From NCBI RefSeq assembly GCF_003019815.1, contig NZ_CP027773.1:507001-571000 (forward strand): DNA of 64,000 bases, read 5' to 3'. This document shows positions 17,229 to 25,835 of this stretch, piece by piece. How positions within the stretch are numbered: position 1 is the stretch's first letter; every line of letters begins with the position of its first letter. Below the pieces are notes generated by a model that was not told the origin of the DNA, made no database searches, and saw only the letters and a list, made by a program, of their open reading frames with translations. Origin of the DNA: Variovorax sp. PMC12. Lineage in GTDB: Bacteria > Pseudomonadota > Gammaproteobacteria > Burkholderiales > Burkholderiaceae_C. A program made the translations under genes and the position numbers.

Positions 17229-18935
17229 ATGCCCCATAGCGTCTCCCTCATCAACACCATTGCCGCCGGCCTGGGGCTTGCGCTCGTATTCGGTTTCCTG
17301 GCGGCCAAGCTGCGGCTGCCGGCGCTGGTCGGCTACCTGCTGGCCGGCGTGATCATCGGCCCGTTCACACCGGGCTTCGTGGCCGATGCGGGCATTGCCG
17401 CCCAGCTCGCCGAGATCGGCGTGATGCTGCTGATGTTCGGCGTCGGCCTGCATTTCTCGCTGGACGACCTGCTGGCGGTGCGCAAGATCGCGCTGCCCGG
17501 CGCACTCGCGCAGATCGCGGTGGCCACGCTGCTCGGCGGCGGCCTGGCCATGTGGTGGGGCTGGAGCCCCGGCGCTGCGCTGGTGTTCGGCCTGGCGCTG
17601 TCGGTGGCCAGCACGGTGGTGCTGCTGCGCGCACTCGAGAGCCTGGGCATCCTCGATTCGTTCACCGGGCGCATCGCCATCGGCTGGCTGGTGGTCGAAG
17701 ACCTGGCAATGGTGCTGGTGCTCGTGCTCATGCCGCCGCTGGCCGGCACGCTGGGCGGCCATGCCGCGCAGGAAGGGCCGGCCGACCCGTTGTGGCAGAC
17801 CCTGGGTCTCACGCTGCTGCAGGTCGGCGGCTTCGTGGCGCTGATGCTGGTGGTGGGGCGGCGCGTGTTCCCGTGGATCCTCTGGCAGGTCACGCGCACC
17901 GGTTCGCGCGAGCTGTTCACGCTGTGCGTGGTGGCGGCCGCCGTGAGCATCGCCTTCGCGTCGGCGGCGCTGTTCGGCGTGTCGTTCGCGCTGGGCGCCT
18001 TCTTCGCGGGCATGGTCATGCGCGAGTCGCAGTTCGCGCACCGCGCGGCGGAAGAGTCCCTGCCGCTGCGCGACGCCTTCGCGGTGCTGTTCTTCGTGTC
18101 GGTCGGCATGCTGTTCGATCCATCGGTGCTGATCGAGCGGCCGCTTCAGGTGCTGGCGGTGGTGCTGGTGATCGTGCTGGGCAAGTCGCTCGCGGCCTGC
18201 GCGCTGGTGCTGGTGTTCCGCTACCCGCTGGGCACCGCGCTCACGGTGAGCGCGAGCCTGGCGCAGATCGGGGAGTTCTCATTCATCCTGGCGGGGCTGG
18301 GGGTGTCGCTCGGCCTGCTGCCGGTGGAGGGGCAGAGCCTGGTGCTGGCGGGCGCGCTCATCTCCATCGCCACCAACCCGCTGTGGTTCAGCCTGATCGG
18401 GCCGATGCAGAAATGGCTGCATGCGCACTCGTCGTTCGCGCGCGGGCTCGAGTCGCGCGACGACCCGCTGGCCGAACTGCCCATGACGACCGAGGCCAAG
18501 TACCTGTCGCGGCAGGTGGTGCTGGTGGGCTACGGCCGCGTCGGTCGCCGCATTGCGGCGGAACTCGACGCCAACGACATTCCCTACGTGGTCGCCGAGC
18601 AGAACCGCGAACTGGTCGAAAAGCTGCGCGAAGCCGGCACGCCGGCCGTGTGGGGCGATGCCGCCGATCCGGCGGTGCTGATCCAGGCGCACGTGGCCCG
18701 CGCGCGCGTGCTGGTGGTTGCCACGCCCGACGCCATGAACGTGCGCCAGATGATCGAGACTGCGCGCACGCTCAACCCCACCATCCAGACCGTGATCCGC
18801 AGCCACAACGAACAGGAAGCCGCGCTGCTCACGCGCGAGGCGGCCGTGACCGTGTTCCTGGGAGAGCAGGAACTCGCGCAGGCCATGGCGCGCGACGTGG
18901 TCCAGCGGGCCGTGTCGATGGCGGCCCCGGCCTGA
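17229..18935 (+). CDS. ybaL: YbaL-type cation:proton antiporter with TrkA-N domain (KefB/C family)
   Basis: The 568-residue protein has an N-terminal CPA2 antiporter domain of about 12 membrane helices (about residues 1-390) containing LVGYLLAGVIIGPFTPGFVAD and LMLMFGVGLHFSLDDL-like segments very close to E. coli YbaL. A cytoplasmic Rossmann (RCK/TrkA-N) domain follows, with VVLVGYGRVGRRIA (about residues 430-443). It probably exchanges K+ or Na+ for protons under nucleotide control. The start at 17229 (MPHSVSLINTI) matches YbaL; upstream ATG 17175 adds non-homologous residues. Confidence 0.88.
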   Translation: MPHSVSLINTIAAGLGLALVFGFLAAKLRLPALVGYLLAGVIIGPFTPGFVADAGIAAQLAEIGVMLLMFGVGLHFSLDDLLAVRKIALPGALAQIAVATLLGGGLAMWWGWSPGAALVFGLALSVASTVVLLRALESLGILDSFTGRIAIGWLVVEDLAMVLVLVLMPPLAGTLGGHAAQEGPADPLWQTLGLTLLQVGGFVALMLVVGRRVFPWILWQVTRTGSRELFTLCVVAAAVSIAFASAALFGVSFALGAFFAGMVMRESQFAHRAAEESLPLRDAFAVLFFVSVGMLFDPSVLIERPLQVLAVVLVIVLGKSLAACALVLVFRYPLGTALTVSASLAQIGEFSFILAGLGVSLGLLPVEGQSLVLAGALISIATNPLWFSLIGPMQKWLHAHSSFARGLESRDDPLAELPMTTEAKYLSRQVVLVGYGRVGRRIAAELDANDIPYVVAEQNRELVEKLREAGTPAVWGDAADPAVLIQAHVARARVLVVATPDAMNVRQMIETARTLNPTIQTVIRSHNEQEAALLTREAAVTVFLGEQELAQAMARDVVQRAVSMAAPA

Positions 18936-18940
18936 CGAAC

Positions 18941-19345
18941 TCAGAGGTCTTCGATCACCAGCGTGCGGTAGCGCTGCGCGATGGAGTAGGGCACCGTGCG
19001 CACCAGCACCATGAGCTGCTCGGCCGCTTCGCTGTCCTCGGTCTTCACCAGCAGCGCCGTGTGGCCTTCGCGCGCCAGCTTCGTGTATGCGCGCACGGTC
19101 GCGCCTTCGGTGCCGGCGGAGGGCAGGGGGTCGTCGGCAGTTTCCACGGTGGGCGTGATCTGGGAGAGCACGGTTTGCGCGGGAAGCAGGTAGACGTCGT
19201 CGCCGCTGGTGCCTTGCTCGATCAGCCCGCGGCCGACGCGCTGGGCATCTTCCGCGTCCGGAAACATGACCATCGAGTAGCCGGTCGGATAGAAGGCTCC
19301 GCCGATGGTTGCCCGCATGCCGGGTTCGAGAGTGAAGTTCTTCAT
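18941..19345 (-). CDS. Hypothetical protein, alpha/beta, unknown function
   Basis: This 134-residue soluble protein begins MKNFTLEPGMRATIGGAFYPTGYSMVMFP, with AGGAGA upstream of the ATG at 19345. Segments such as GYSMVMFPDAEDAQRVGRGLIEQG and REGHTALLVKTEDSEAAEQLMVLV alternate strand and helix, like an ACT/ferredoxin-like repeat, but I cannot name a family. It converges on ybaL with 5 bp between stops. Function unknown. Confidence 0.65.
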   Translation of the reverse strand: MKNFTLEPGMRATIGGAFYPTGYSMVMFPDAEDAQRVGRGLIEQGTSGDDVYLLPAQTVLSQITPTVETADDPLPSAGTEGATVRAYTKLAREGHTALLVKTEDSEAAEQLMVLVRTVPYSIAQRYRTLVIEDL

Positions 19346-19482
19346 GCTGTCTCCTGCTTGTGCATGTGCAAAACATAAAAACATAGGCTGCACGGGGAAT
19401 CCCCTCTGTAGGAGAAGCCCGGAAGCTGTCAACCGGCCTTGGCCTCCACCCATTCACCAATAAGCACTGCCCAATCCATTCC

Positions 19483-19710
19483 ATGCACACACAGAGAAAC
19501 ATCGCGCTCACTGTCCATGAGCTGGAAAAAGGGGAGTTCTACTGGGTGCTGATGGAAGCGGTCGCCGGAGAGCCCGGAGACGCCTCCCACTTCTACGAGC
19601 CGCTGGAAGCGGCGCTCGAGCCCTACGCCAGCTATTCGAACGCGCTGGTGGCCGGCGTGGCGGTGATGCGGCGCCTGTTCGGACCCGACGGCAATAGCGG
19701 CTACTTATAA
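19483..19710 (+). CDS. Small conserved-looking hypothetical protein
   Basis: This 75-residue protein is compact and acidic, with no signal peptide or membrane helix. It includes VHELEKGEFYWVLMEAV and YEPLEAALEPYASYSNALVAGVAVMRRLFG. The balanced amino-acid composition and the well-defined stop just before the riboswitch suggest a real gene. No family recognised. Confidence 0.5.
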   Translation: MHTQRNIALTVHELEKGEFYWVLMEAVAGEPGDASHFYEPLEAALEPYASYSNALVAGVAVMRRLFGPDGNSGYL

Positions 19711-19756
19711 TTTCGCGGTTATGGTTTGTTAATTCTCACGAATCAAACCAGTCAAC

Positions 19757-20003
19757 ACGGTTCGAAGGTGCCCCGCCCGCCATGCCATGGCGCCGGGGTT
19801 AAACGGGAAGCAGGTGCGCCGGGTCATAGCCGACCCGGTCATTCCTGCGCTGCCCCCGCAACGGTCAGCGGATCGGGAATCCTCAAGCCGGCGCCTCCTT
19901 GAAGAGGCCGGCGGCCACTGCGCTTCGGCGTGGGAAGGCGAGGGTTTCTGCTCCGATGCGCATTTCGCGCGTCGGAGCGCTCCGCAAGCCCGGATACCGG
20001 CCT
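19757..20003 (+). promoter_or_regulatory. Cobalamin (adenosylcobalamin-type) riboswitch
   Basis: The leader of the TonB receptor carries core elements of the class I cobalamin riboswitch in order: GGTGCCCCGC, GGTTAAACGGGAAGCAGGTG (about 19796-19815), CCTGCGCTGCCCCCGCAACG (about 19846-19865), GGGAAGGCG and the 3' B12 box AAGCCCGGATACCGGCC (about 19986-20002). High B12 should lower expression of the downstream uptake/chelatase operon. A GC hairpin next to the GGAGGAG ribosome site (about 20122-20143) could be the expression platform. Confidence 0.93.
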
Positions 20004-20153
20004 TGGAAACCGCCTTCGGACGCTGCGGGAGTGCGTGTCCGGGCCTGCCGCCTCCGCGCTCGCGCCTGGACCGTCATCGCCCCTCCGCTTCTCCCGCCTC
20101 GTCCTTTTTCGGACAGAGGAGCCTGCGGGGACGCGGGCCGGAGGAGAGATCAC

Positions 20154-22322
20154 ATGAGCCGACAGGCATCGCCATCGCGCGATCGCACGGGCGCGCCGCA
20201 AAGCGTGCGGCTTTCGGGTATTTCACTGGGGCTGGGGCTCGCCCTCGGGCCTGCCGCGGCCCTCGCACAGGCCGACGGCAGCCAGAGCCTGGCGCCGGTG
20301 CAGGTCGAGGCCGACCGCCATACGCGGCTCGCCATCGACGAGACCACTCAGACCGGCAGCCGCCTGGGCCTGACGCCGCTGGAAACGCCGGCCAGCATCG
20401 AGGTGCTGGACGGCGACACCATCCGCGCACGCGGCGACGCCTCGGTGATCGATGCCGCCACCCGCGCCACCGGCATCACCGGTTCGCCCGGCCCCGGCAA
20501 CGGCGGCACCGCGATGGCGGCGCGCGGCTTCCTGGGCCACGGCTCGGTGATGCAGCTGTTCGACGGCACGCGGCTGTACGCGGGCGCGGGAACCGTCACC
20601 TTCCCGTTCGACACCTGGTCGGTCGACCGCATCGAGGTACTGCGCGGCGCGGCCTCGGTGATGTACGGCGAAGGCGCCATCGGCGGCGCGATCAACGTGG
20701 TGCCCAGGAAGCCCACGCGCGGGCCGATCCAGAACCAGGCGCTGCTCACCGTCGGCTCCGACGCCACCCGCCAGGTGGCTTTCGGCAGCGGCGGCGCGAT
20801 CAATGACAGGCTCTCCTACCGCTTCGACATCAGCCACCGCCAGACCGACGGCTTCATGCAGCGCGGCCAGGCCGAGAGCCTGGCCGTGGGCGCGGCGGTG
20901 CGGCTCGACGTGTCGCCGCAACTGCAGTTCACGCTCTCGCACGACGAGGGCCGGCAGTCGCCGCAGCGCTACTACGGCGTGCCGCTGATCGACGGCCGCC
21001 TGAGCAGCCAGATGCTGCGCCAGAACTACAACCTCGACGATTCCGAGATCAAGTACCTCGACAAGTGGACCCGCCTCGACGCCCAGTGGACGCCGAACGA
21101 TTCGGTCACCGTGCGCAACCAGCTCTACCGGCTGGAGAGCAAGCGCCACTGGCGCAACAGCGAGACCTACACCTACAGCGCCACCACGCGCCGCGTGACG
21201 CGCGGCGACTACCTGGAGATCGGCCACGACCAGGAGCAGATCGGCAACCGCACCGACGCCACCTTCAAACACGGCCTGTTCGGCCTGGCCAACCAGGTGC
21301 TGGTGGGCTTCGACGTGAACCGCATCGACTTCCAGCACACCAACGATTCGCCCTATGGTGGGCGATCGGTGGTGGACCCCTTCGTCTTCAACCCGGGCTA
21401 CTACGTTTCGCCCGTGGCCTACACGCCTCGCTACCGGACCAGGACCGGCACCTACGCCTTCCTCACCGAAGACAAGCTGGCCTTCGACGATCAATGGTCG
21501 GTGGTGGGCAGCCTGCGCTGGGACCACGCGAAGATCGCCCGCGCCGACCTGCAGAACGCGGCCAACAATCTGGGCAAGACCTTCGAGTACGCCACCGGCC
21601 GCCTGGGCGTGGTGTATGCGCCCGATGCGTCGCAGTCTTTCTATGCGCAGGTGGCGCGCGCGGCCGATCCGCTGACCTCGCTCATCAGCACCTCGGCCAC
21701 GCAGGTGCCGTTCGAGCTCAGCACCGGCCGGCAGGTCGAGGTCGGCTACAAGCGCCAGTTCGCCGACAACCGCGGCGCCTGGACCGTGGCGGCCTACCGC
21801 ATCGAGAAGAACAAGCTGCTGTCGCGCGACGCGAGCGACCCGGGCAAGACGCAGCAGATCGGGCGGCAGTCGTCCGAGGGCATCGAGGCCACGCTGGACA
21901 TGGCGCTCACGCCCACGCTGGACCTCGAGGCCAACATCGCCAGATTGCGCGCGCGCTACGACGACTTCAACGAAGTGGTCGGCGGCAGGCTGATCTCGCG
22001 CGCGGGCAACACGCCCAGCGGCGTGCCCGAGCAGACGGCCAACCTGTGGCTCAACTGGCGCTTCCTGCCGCAGTGGGAGGCCGCGTTCGGCGTGCGCCAT
22101 GTCGGCCCGCGCCAGGTCGACGCCGCCAACTCGCGCAAGATCGGCTCGTACACCGTGGCCGACGCTTCGCTCAGCTGGCAGGCGAACCCTTCGCTGAAGC
22201 TGGCGCTGCGCGCCTACAACCTGGCCGACCGGCGCTATGCGGTGTCGTTCTCGAACGGCGGCAACCAGTGGCTGCTGGGACGCCCGCGTTCGTTCGAACT
22301 CTCGGCGCTGGTCGATTTCTGA
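20154..22322 (+). CDS. TonB-dependent outer-membrane receptor under B12 control
   Basis: The 722-residue receptor has an N-terminal signal region (LGLGLALGPAAALAQ, about residues 24-38) and a plug domain with LETPASIEVLDGDTIRARG, AARGFLGHGSVMQLFDGTRLYAG and DRIEVLRGAASVMYGEGAIGGAINVVPRKP. A 22-stranded barrel ends in the typical aromatic C-terminus LSALVDF. Sequence style is that of siderophore receptors, but the cobalamin riboswitch in its leader points to uptake of cobalamin, cobinamide or a cobalt chelate. GGAGGAG precedes the ATG at 20154. It heads the B12/cobalt operon. Confidence 0.88.
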   Translation: MSRQASPSRDRTGAPQSVRLSGISLGLGLALGPAAALAQADGSQSLAPVQVEADRHTRLAIDETTQTGSRLGLTPLETPASIEVLDGDTIRARGDASVIDAATRATGITGSPGPGNGGTAMAARGFLGHGSVMQLFDGTRLYAGAGTVTFPFDTWSVDRIEVLRGAASVMYGEGAIGGAINVVPRKPTRGPIQNQALLTVGSDATRQVAFGSGGAINDRLSYRFDISHRQTDGFMQRGQAESLAVGAAVRLDVSPQLQFTLSHDEGRQSPQRYYGVPLIDGRLSSQMLRQNYNLDDSEIKYLDKWTRLDAQWTPNDSVTVRNQLYRLESKRHWRNSETYTYSATTRRVTRGDYLEIGHDQEQIGNRTDATFKHGLFGLANQVLVGFDVNRIDFQHTNDSPYGGRSVVDPFVFNPGYYVSPVAYTPRYRTRTGTYAFLTEDKLAFDDQWSVVGSLRWDHAKIARADLQNAANNLGKTFEYATGRLGVVYAPDASQSFYAQVARAADPLTSLISTSATQVPFELSTGRQVEVGYKRQFADNRGAWTVAAYRIEKNKLLSRDASDPGKTQQIGRQSSEGIEATLDMALTPTLDLEANIARLRARYDDFNEVVGGRLISRAGNTPSGVPEQTANLWLNWRFLPQWEAAFGVRHVGPRQVDAANSRKIGSYTVADASLSWQANPSLKLALRAYNLADRRYAVSFSNGGNQWLLGRPRSFELSALVDF

Positions 22323-22333
22323 GCGACGCGCGC

Positions 22334-23869
22334 ATGACTTCCGCATGGCGCCGCGCCTGGCCGCGCATCCGGCACGGCCTCTACTGGACCCACCGGTGGC
22401 TGGGCATCGGCGGCTGCCTGCTGTTCGTCATGTGGTTCGTCTCGGGCGTGGTGATGATGTACGTGGGGTATCCCAACCTGACGGACGCCGAGCGGCTGGC
22501 CGGGCTGGGGCCGCTGCGCTTTTCGCAGGCAACGGTGTCGCCCGCGGCCGCGCTCGATGCATTGCCGCCCGCCGCACGCGCGCAGCCGCCCCGGCGCATG
22601 GTGCTGGAGATGCAGGGCGGCACCGATCCGCAGCCCGTGTGGCGCATCGTCGATGCGCACGGCGGCCGGCATACGGTCTCGGCGCGCGACGGCCGTGTGC
22701 CGGGCCCGGTCGATGCCGCGCAGGCCGAAGCCATCGCGCGCGCGTTTTCGGGCCGGCCGGGCGCGCGCTGGGCCGAGACGCTGGAGCGCGACCAGTGGAC
22801 CGTGCCTCAGGGCCTGAACCCGCTGCGCCCGCTGCACCGCATCGAGCTTGGCGACGCGGCCGGCACCGAGCTTTACGTGTCTTCGCGCAACGGCGAAGTG
22901 GTGCGCGACAGCAACCGCTCCGAGCGCTTCTGGAACTGGCTGGGCTCGGTGCCGCACTGGATCTACTTCACGCCGCTGCGCGCCGACCCGCCCCTGTGGC
23001 ACGACGTGGTCGTGTGGCTGTCGGCGGCGTGCATCGTCTCGGCGGTGACGGGCATCGTCATCGGCATCCTGCGTGTGCGGCTGCGCAGGCGTTTTCGCAG
23101 CGGATCGGTCACGCCGTACAGCGGGTGGATGGCCTGGCACCACATCGCGGGGCTGATCGGCGGCTTTTTCGTGCTGACCTGGATCATCAGCGGCTGGCTC
23201 TCGATGAACCCCAACGGCTGGTTCCAGCGCGGGCCGGGCGACGCGGCGGCGATGGCCCGCTACAGCGGTGCTGGGGTGTCGCCGTTCCCCTGGCCGCCGG
23301 CATCGTTGCCGCACGGCGGGGGCGCCGCCGCGCCGCGCGAGGCCATGCTGCTGTGGTTCGACGGCCGGCCGCTGCTGCAGTTGCGCGATGCGCAGGTGCG
23401 CGCGTGGGTGGTCGATGCCGCCAGCGGCGCGCCTGCTTCCATTGCCAGGGACGACATCGTGCGCGCCGCTTCGGCGCTGCGTCCCGGCGCCCGTGTCACC
23501 GAGGCGGTGCTCCAGACGCGCGAAGACTTCCACTGGTACGGCCACCACCGCGAGCGCATCGTGCCCGTGTGGCGCCTGCAGTTCGACGACGCCGCGCGCA
23601 GCCGGGTCTACATCGACCCGGCCAGCGGGCAGGTGGCGGGCAGCAACGACAGCAACTCGCGCCTGCGCCGCTGGCTCTTCAACGCGGCGCACAGCCTCGA
23701 CTTTCCCTGGCTCATCCAGTACCGGCCGGCCTGGGATGTCGTGATGTGGCTGCTGTCGGTGGTCGGTGCGGTAGCCTCGGCCAGCGGCGTGGTGATCGGC
23801 TGGCGCCGGCTGCGGCGCAAGCCACGGCGGGCGGCGGCCTCGAAGGGGCTTGCGCAGGCAGGTCCATGA
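22334..23869 (+). CDS. PepSY-domain inner-membrane protein (ferric-reductase-like helper)
   Basis: The 511-residue protein has about four membrane helices. The first contains HRWLGIGGCLLFVMWFVSGVVMMYVG, and later ones include VVVWLSAACIVSAVTGIVIGILRVRL, AWHHIAGLIGGFFVLTWIISGWLSM and a C-terminal LLSVVGAVASASGVVIGWRRLRR. Two periplasmic PepSY regions lie between them. Conserved His residues in the helices (HRWLG, WHH) could bind haem. Such proteins often accompany TonB receptors and are thought to reduce or release the imported metal chelate. It begins 11 bp after the receptor. Confidence 0.82.
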   Translation: MTSAWRRAWPRIRHGLYWTHRWLGIGGCLLFVMWFVSGVVMMYVGYPNLTDAERLAGLGPLRFSQATVSPAAALDALPPAARAQPPRRMVLEMQGGTDPQPVWRIVDAHGGRHTVSARDGRVPGPVDAAQAEAIARAFSGRPGARWAETLERDQWTVPQGLNPLRPLHRIELGDAAGTELYVSSRNGEVVRDSNRSERFWNWLGSVPHWIYFTPLRADPPLWHDVVVWLSAACIVSAVTGIVIGILRVRLRRRFRSGSVTPYSGWMAWHHIAGLIGGFFVLTWIISGWLSMNPNGWFQRGPGDAAAMARYSGAGVSPFPWPPASLPHGGGAAAPREAMLLWFDGRPLLQLRDAQVRAWVVDAASGAPASIARDDIVRAASALRPGARVTEAVLQTREDFHWYGHHRERIVPVWRLQFDDAARSRVYIDPASGQVAGSNDSNSRLRRWLFNAAHSLDFPWLIQYRPAWDVVMWLLSVVGAVASASGVVIGWRRLRRKPRRAAASKGLAQAGP

Positions 23870-23915
23870 ACCAACAATCAACTTTCGCACTGCGGTGCAT
23901 TTCAGGAGGTGCTCG

Positions 23916-24593
23916 ATGCACATCGAACCAGGTCTCGTCGACGGAACCAAGATTTTTCTCAGCTATGCCACGGCCGCTGCCGCACTCGCCTACACAGGCA
24001 AGGTGACCATCGAAACCGCGGTGAAAGACGGCCTTGCCGCACTGGTGCTGCGCTCCGCCGTTGCCGTGGCGCTGGTGTTCTGCTTCTTCGAGGTGTTGCC
24101 GCATCACCCGGTGGGCGTGTCCGAGGTGCACCTGATCCTCGGCACCACGCTGCTGCTGGTGTTCGGGCTGGCGCCCGCGGCCATCGGCCTGGCGGGCGGG
24201 CTGCTCATCCAGGGCCTGTTCTTCGAGCCGCAGGACATTGCGCAGTACGGCATGAACGTCACCACGCTGCTGGTGCCGCTGTTCGCGACCGCCGCGCTGG
24301 CGCGCCGCATCATCCCGAAGAACGTGGCCTATGTGGACCTGAGCTACCAGCAGGCTTTCAAGCTGTCGGTGGCCTACCAGGGCGGCATCGTGGTGTGGGT
24401 CGGCTTCTGGGCGCTGTACGGCCGCGGCACCGGGCTCGAGAACCTCGGCCAGATCGCCAGCTTCGGGGCTGCCTACATGACGGTGGTGCTGGTCGAGCCG
24501 CTGGTCGACCTGGGCGTGCTGGCCGCCGCCAAGGGCTGGCGCCGCCTGCAAGGCTCGGTCTTCGTCGAGCGCCGCCTGTACGGCGGCGTCTGA
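23916..24593 (+). CDS. CbiM-like cobalt transporter core component (no CbiNQO nearby)
   Basis: The 225-residue membrane protein begins MHIEPGLVDGTKI. An N-terminal Met-His(-Ile) with downstream His residues (HHPVGVSEVHLILGTTLLL, about residues 66-84) is the metal-binding signature of CbiM/NikM S-components. Six or so hydrophobic helices follow. A perfect AGGAGGT ribosome site lies 6 bp upstream. In ECF systems CbiM works with CbiN, CbiQ and ATPase CbiO, none of which is in this window. It may be a solitary cobalt transporter supplying the CobN chelatase downstream. Confidence 0.8.
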   Translation: MHIEPGLVDGTKIFLSYATAAAALAYTGKVTIETAVKDGLAALVLRSAVAVALVFCFFEVLPHHPVGVSEVHLILGTTLLLVFGLAPAAIGLAGGLLIQGLFFEPQDIAQYGMNVTTLLVPLFATAALARRIIPKNVAYVDLSYQQAFKLSVAYQGGIVVWVGFWALYGRGTGLENLGQIASFGAAYMTVVLVEPLVDLGVLAAAKGWRRLQGSVFVERRLYGGV

Positions 24594-24740
24594 TTCACCG
24601 CGCTCTCCTTCTTCCCGGGTTCCAGGCTCGCTTGGCGGGCCTGGCGCCGATCCTCTCGTGATGGCCACCGGAACGCCCATGCTGGCGCCCGGTGCCCGTT
24701 CATCTCTCCGGCCGCCACGGGCGCCCCAACGAACACTCCA

Positions 24741-25808
24741 ATGACCCAAGCAAGCAACGCCAAGATCCCCGTCACCATCGTCACGGGCTTCCTCGGCAGC
24801 GGCAAGACCACGCTGCTGCGCCACATCCTCGGCAACGCCGAAGGCCGCCGCATCGCGGTGATCGTCAACGAGTTCGGCGAGCTCGGCATCGACGGCGAGA
24901 TTCTTCGCGGCTGCGGCATCGGCTGCGACGACGAAGGCAACGAGCGCGAAGGCGCGCTCTACGAGCTGGCCAACGGCTGCGTCTGCTGCACCGTGCAGGA
25001 AGAGTTCCTGCCCGTGATGCTGCAGCTGGCCGAGCGGCGAGGCGACCTCGACGCGGTGCTCATCGAGACCTCGGGCCTGGCACTGCCCAAGCCGCTGGTG
25101 CAGGCCTTCCAGTGGCCGGACATCGCCAACATCTTCACCGTCGACTCGGTGGTCACCGTGGTCGACGGCCCGGCCGCCGCGTCGGGCCAGTTCGCGGAGA
25201 ACCCCGAGGCCGTGGACGAAGCGCGCCGCGCCGACCCCAACCTCGACCACGAATCGCCGCTGCACGAGCTGTTCGAAGACCAGCTCTCGGCCGCCGACCT
25301 GGTGGTGCTCAACAAGACCGACCTGATGGACGACGCCGCGCGCGCGAAGGTCGAGGCCCTGGTGCGCGAGGAACTGCCGCCCGAGGTGAAGATCGTCGCT
25401 GCCACCGAGGGCAGGCTGCCGCTCGCGCTGCTGCTGGGCCAGGGCCGCGCCGCCGAGGCCACCATCCACCTGCGCGAAAGCCACCACGACCACGAGGAAG
25501 ACCACGACCACGACGAGTTCGACTCGCTGGTGATCGAGCTGCCGCCCGTGGACCGCGACAGCCTGCTGGCCGTGCTCGGCAAGCTGGTCGAGCAGCACAC
25601 CATCTATCGCGTGAAGGGCTTCGTCGCCGTGCCGGGCAAGCCGATGCGCCTGCTGGTGCAGGGCGTGGGCCGGCGCTTCGACCACCACTTCGACCGCCGC
25701 TGGCGCGACGGCGAGGCGCAGCGCACGCGGCTGGTGTTCATCGGCGAAGACCTGGACGAAGCGGCGCTGCGCAAGGCGCTGCAAGAGGCGGCCGCGATCG
25801 CCGCATGA
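24741..25808 (+). CDS. cobW: CobW-type metallochaperone GTPase
   Basis: The 355-residue G3E-family GTPase has the P-loop GFLGSGKTTLL (about residues 16-26), the metal-binding CxCC motif GCVCCTVQ (about 79-86), LIETSGLALP, NKTDL (about 192-196), a His/Asp-rich metal loop HHDHEEDHDHDE (about 248-259) and a C-terminal CobW_C domain. It delivers cobalt for corrin insertion at the CobN chelatase, which starts 27 bp downstream. The chaperone role is known from the family; the cobalt preference is inferred from the neighbours. Confidence 0.92.
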   Translation: MTQASNAKIPVTIVTGFLGSGKTTLLRHILGNAEGRRIAVIVNEFGELGIDGEILRGCGIGCDDEGNEREGALYELANGCVCCTVQEEFLPVMLQLAERRGDLDAVLIETSGLALPKPLVQAFQWPDIANIFTVDSVVTVVDGPAAASGQFAENPEAVDEARRADPNLDHESPLHELFEDQLSAADLVVLNKTDLMDDAARAKVEALVREELPPEVKIVAATEGRLPLALLLGQGRAAEATIHLRESHHDHEEDHDHDEFDSLVIELPPVDRDSLLAVLGKLVEQHTIYRVKGFVAVPGKPMRLLVQGVGRRFDHHFDRRWRDGEAQRTRLVFIGEDLDEAALRKALQEAAAIAA

Positions 25809-25835
25809 CGGCTTGACGGCTGAACACCTGACCGC

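Noticed and set aside
20154..22322. Calling the TonB receptor btuB
   Set aside because: Regulation by a cobalamin riboswitch is clear, but the sequence style is that of siderophore receptors, so the ligand is uncertain.
24622..24644. CCAGGC/GCCTGG hairpin upstream of cobW as a second riboswitch
   Set aside because: None of the conserved cobalamin riboswitch elements are present; only a simple stem-loop is seen.
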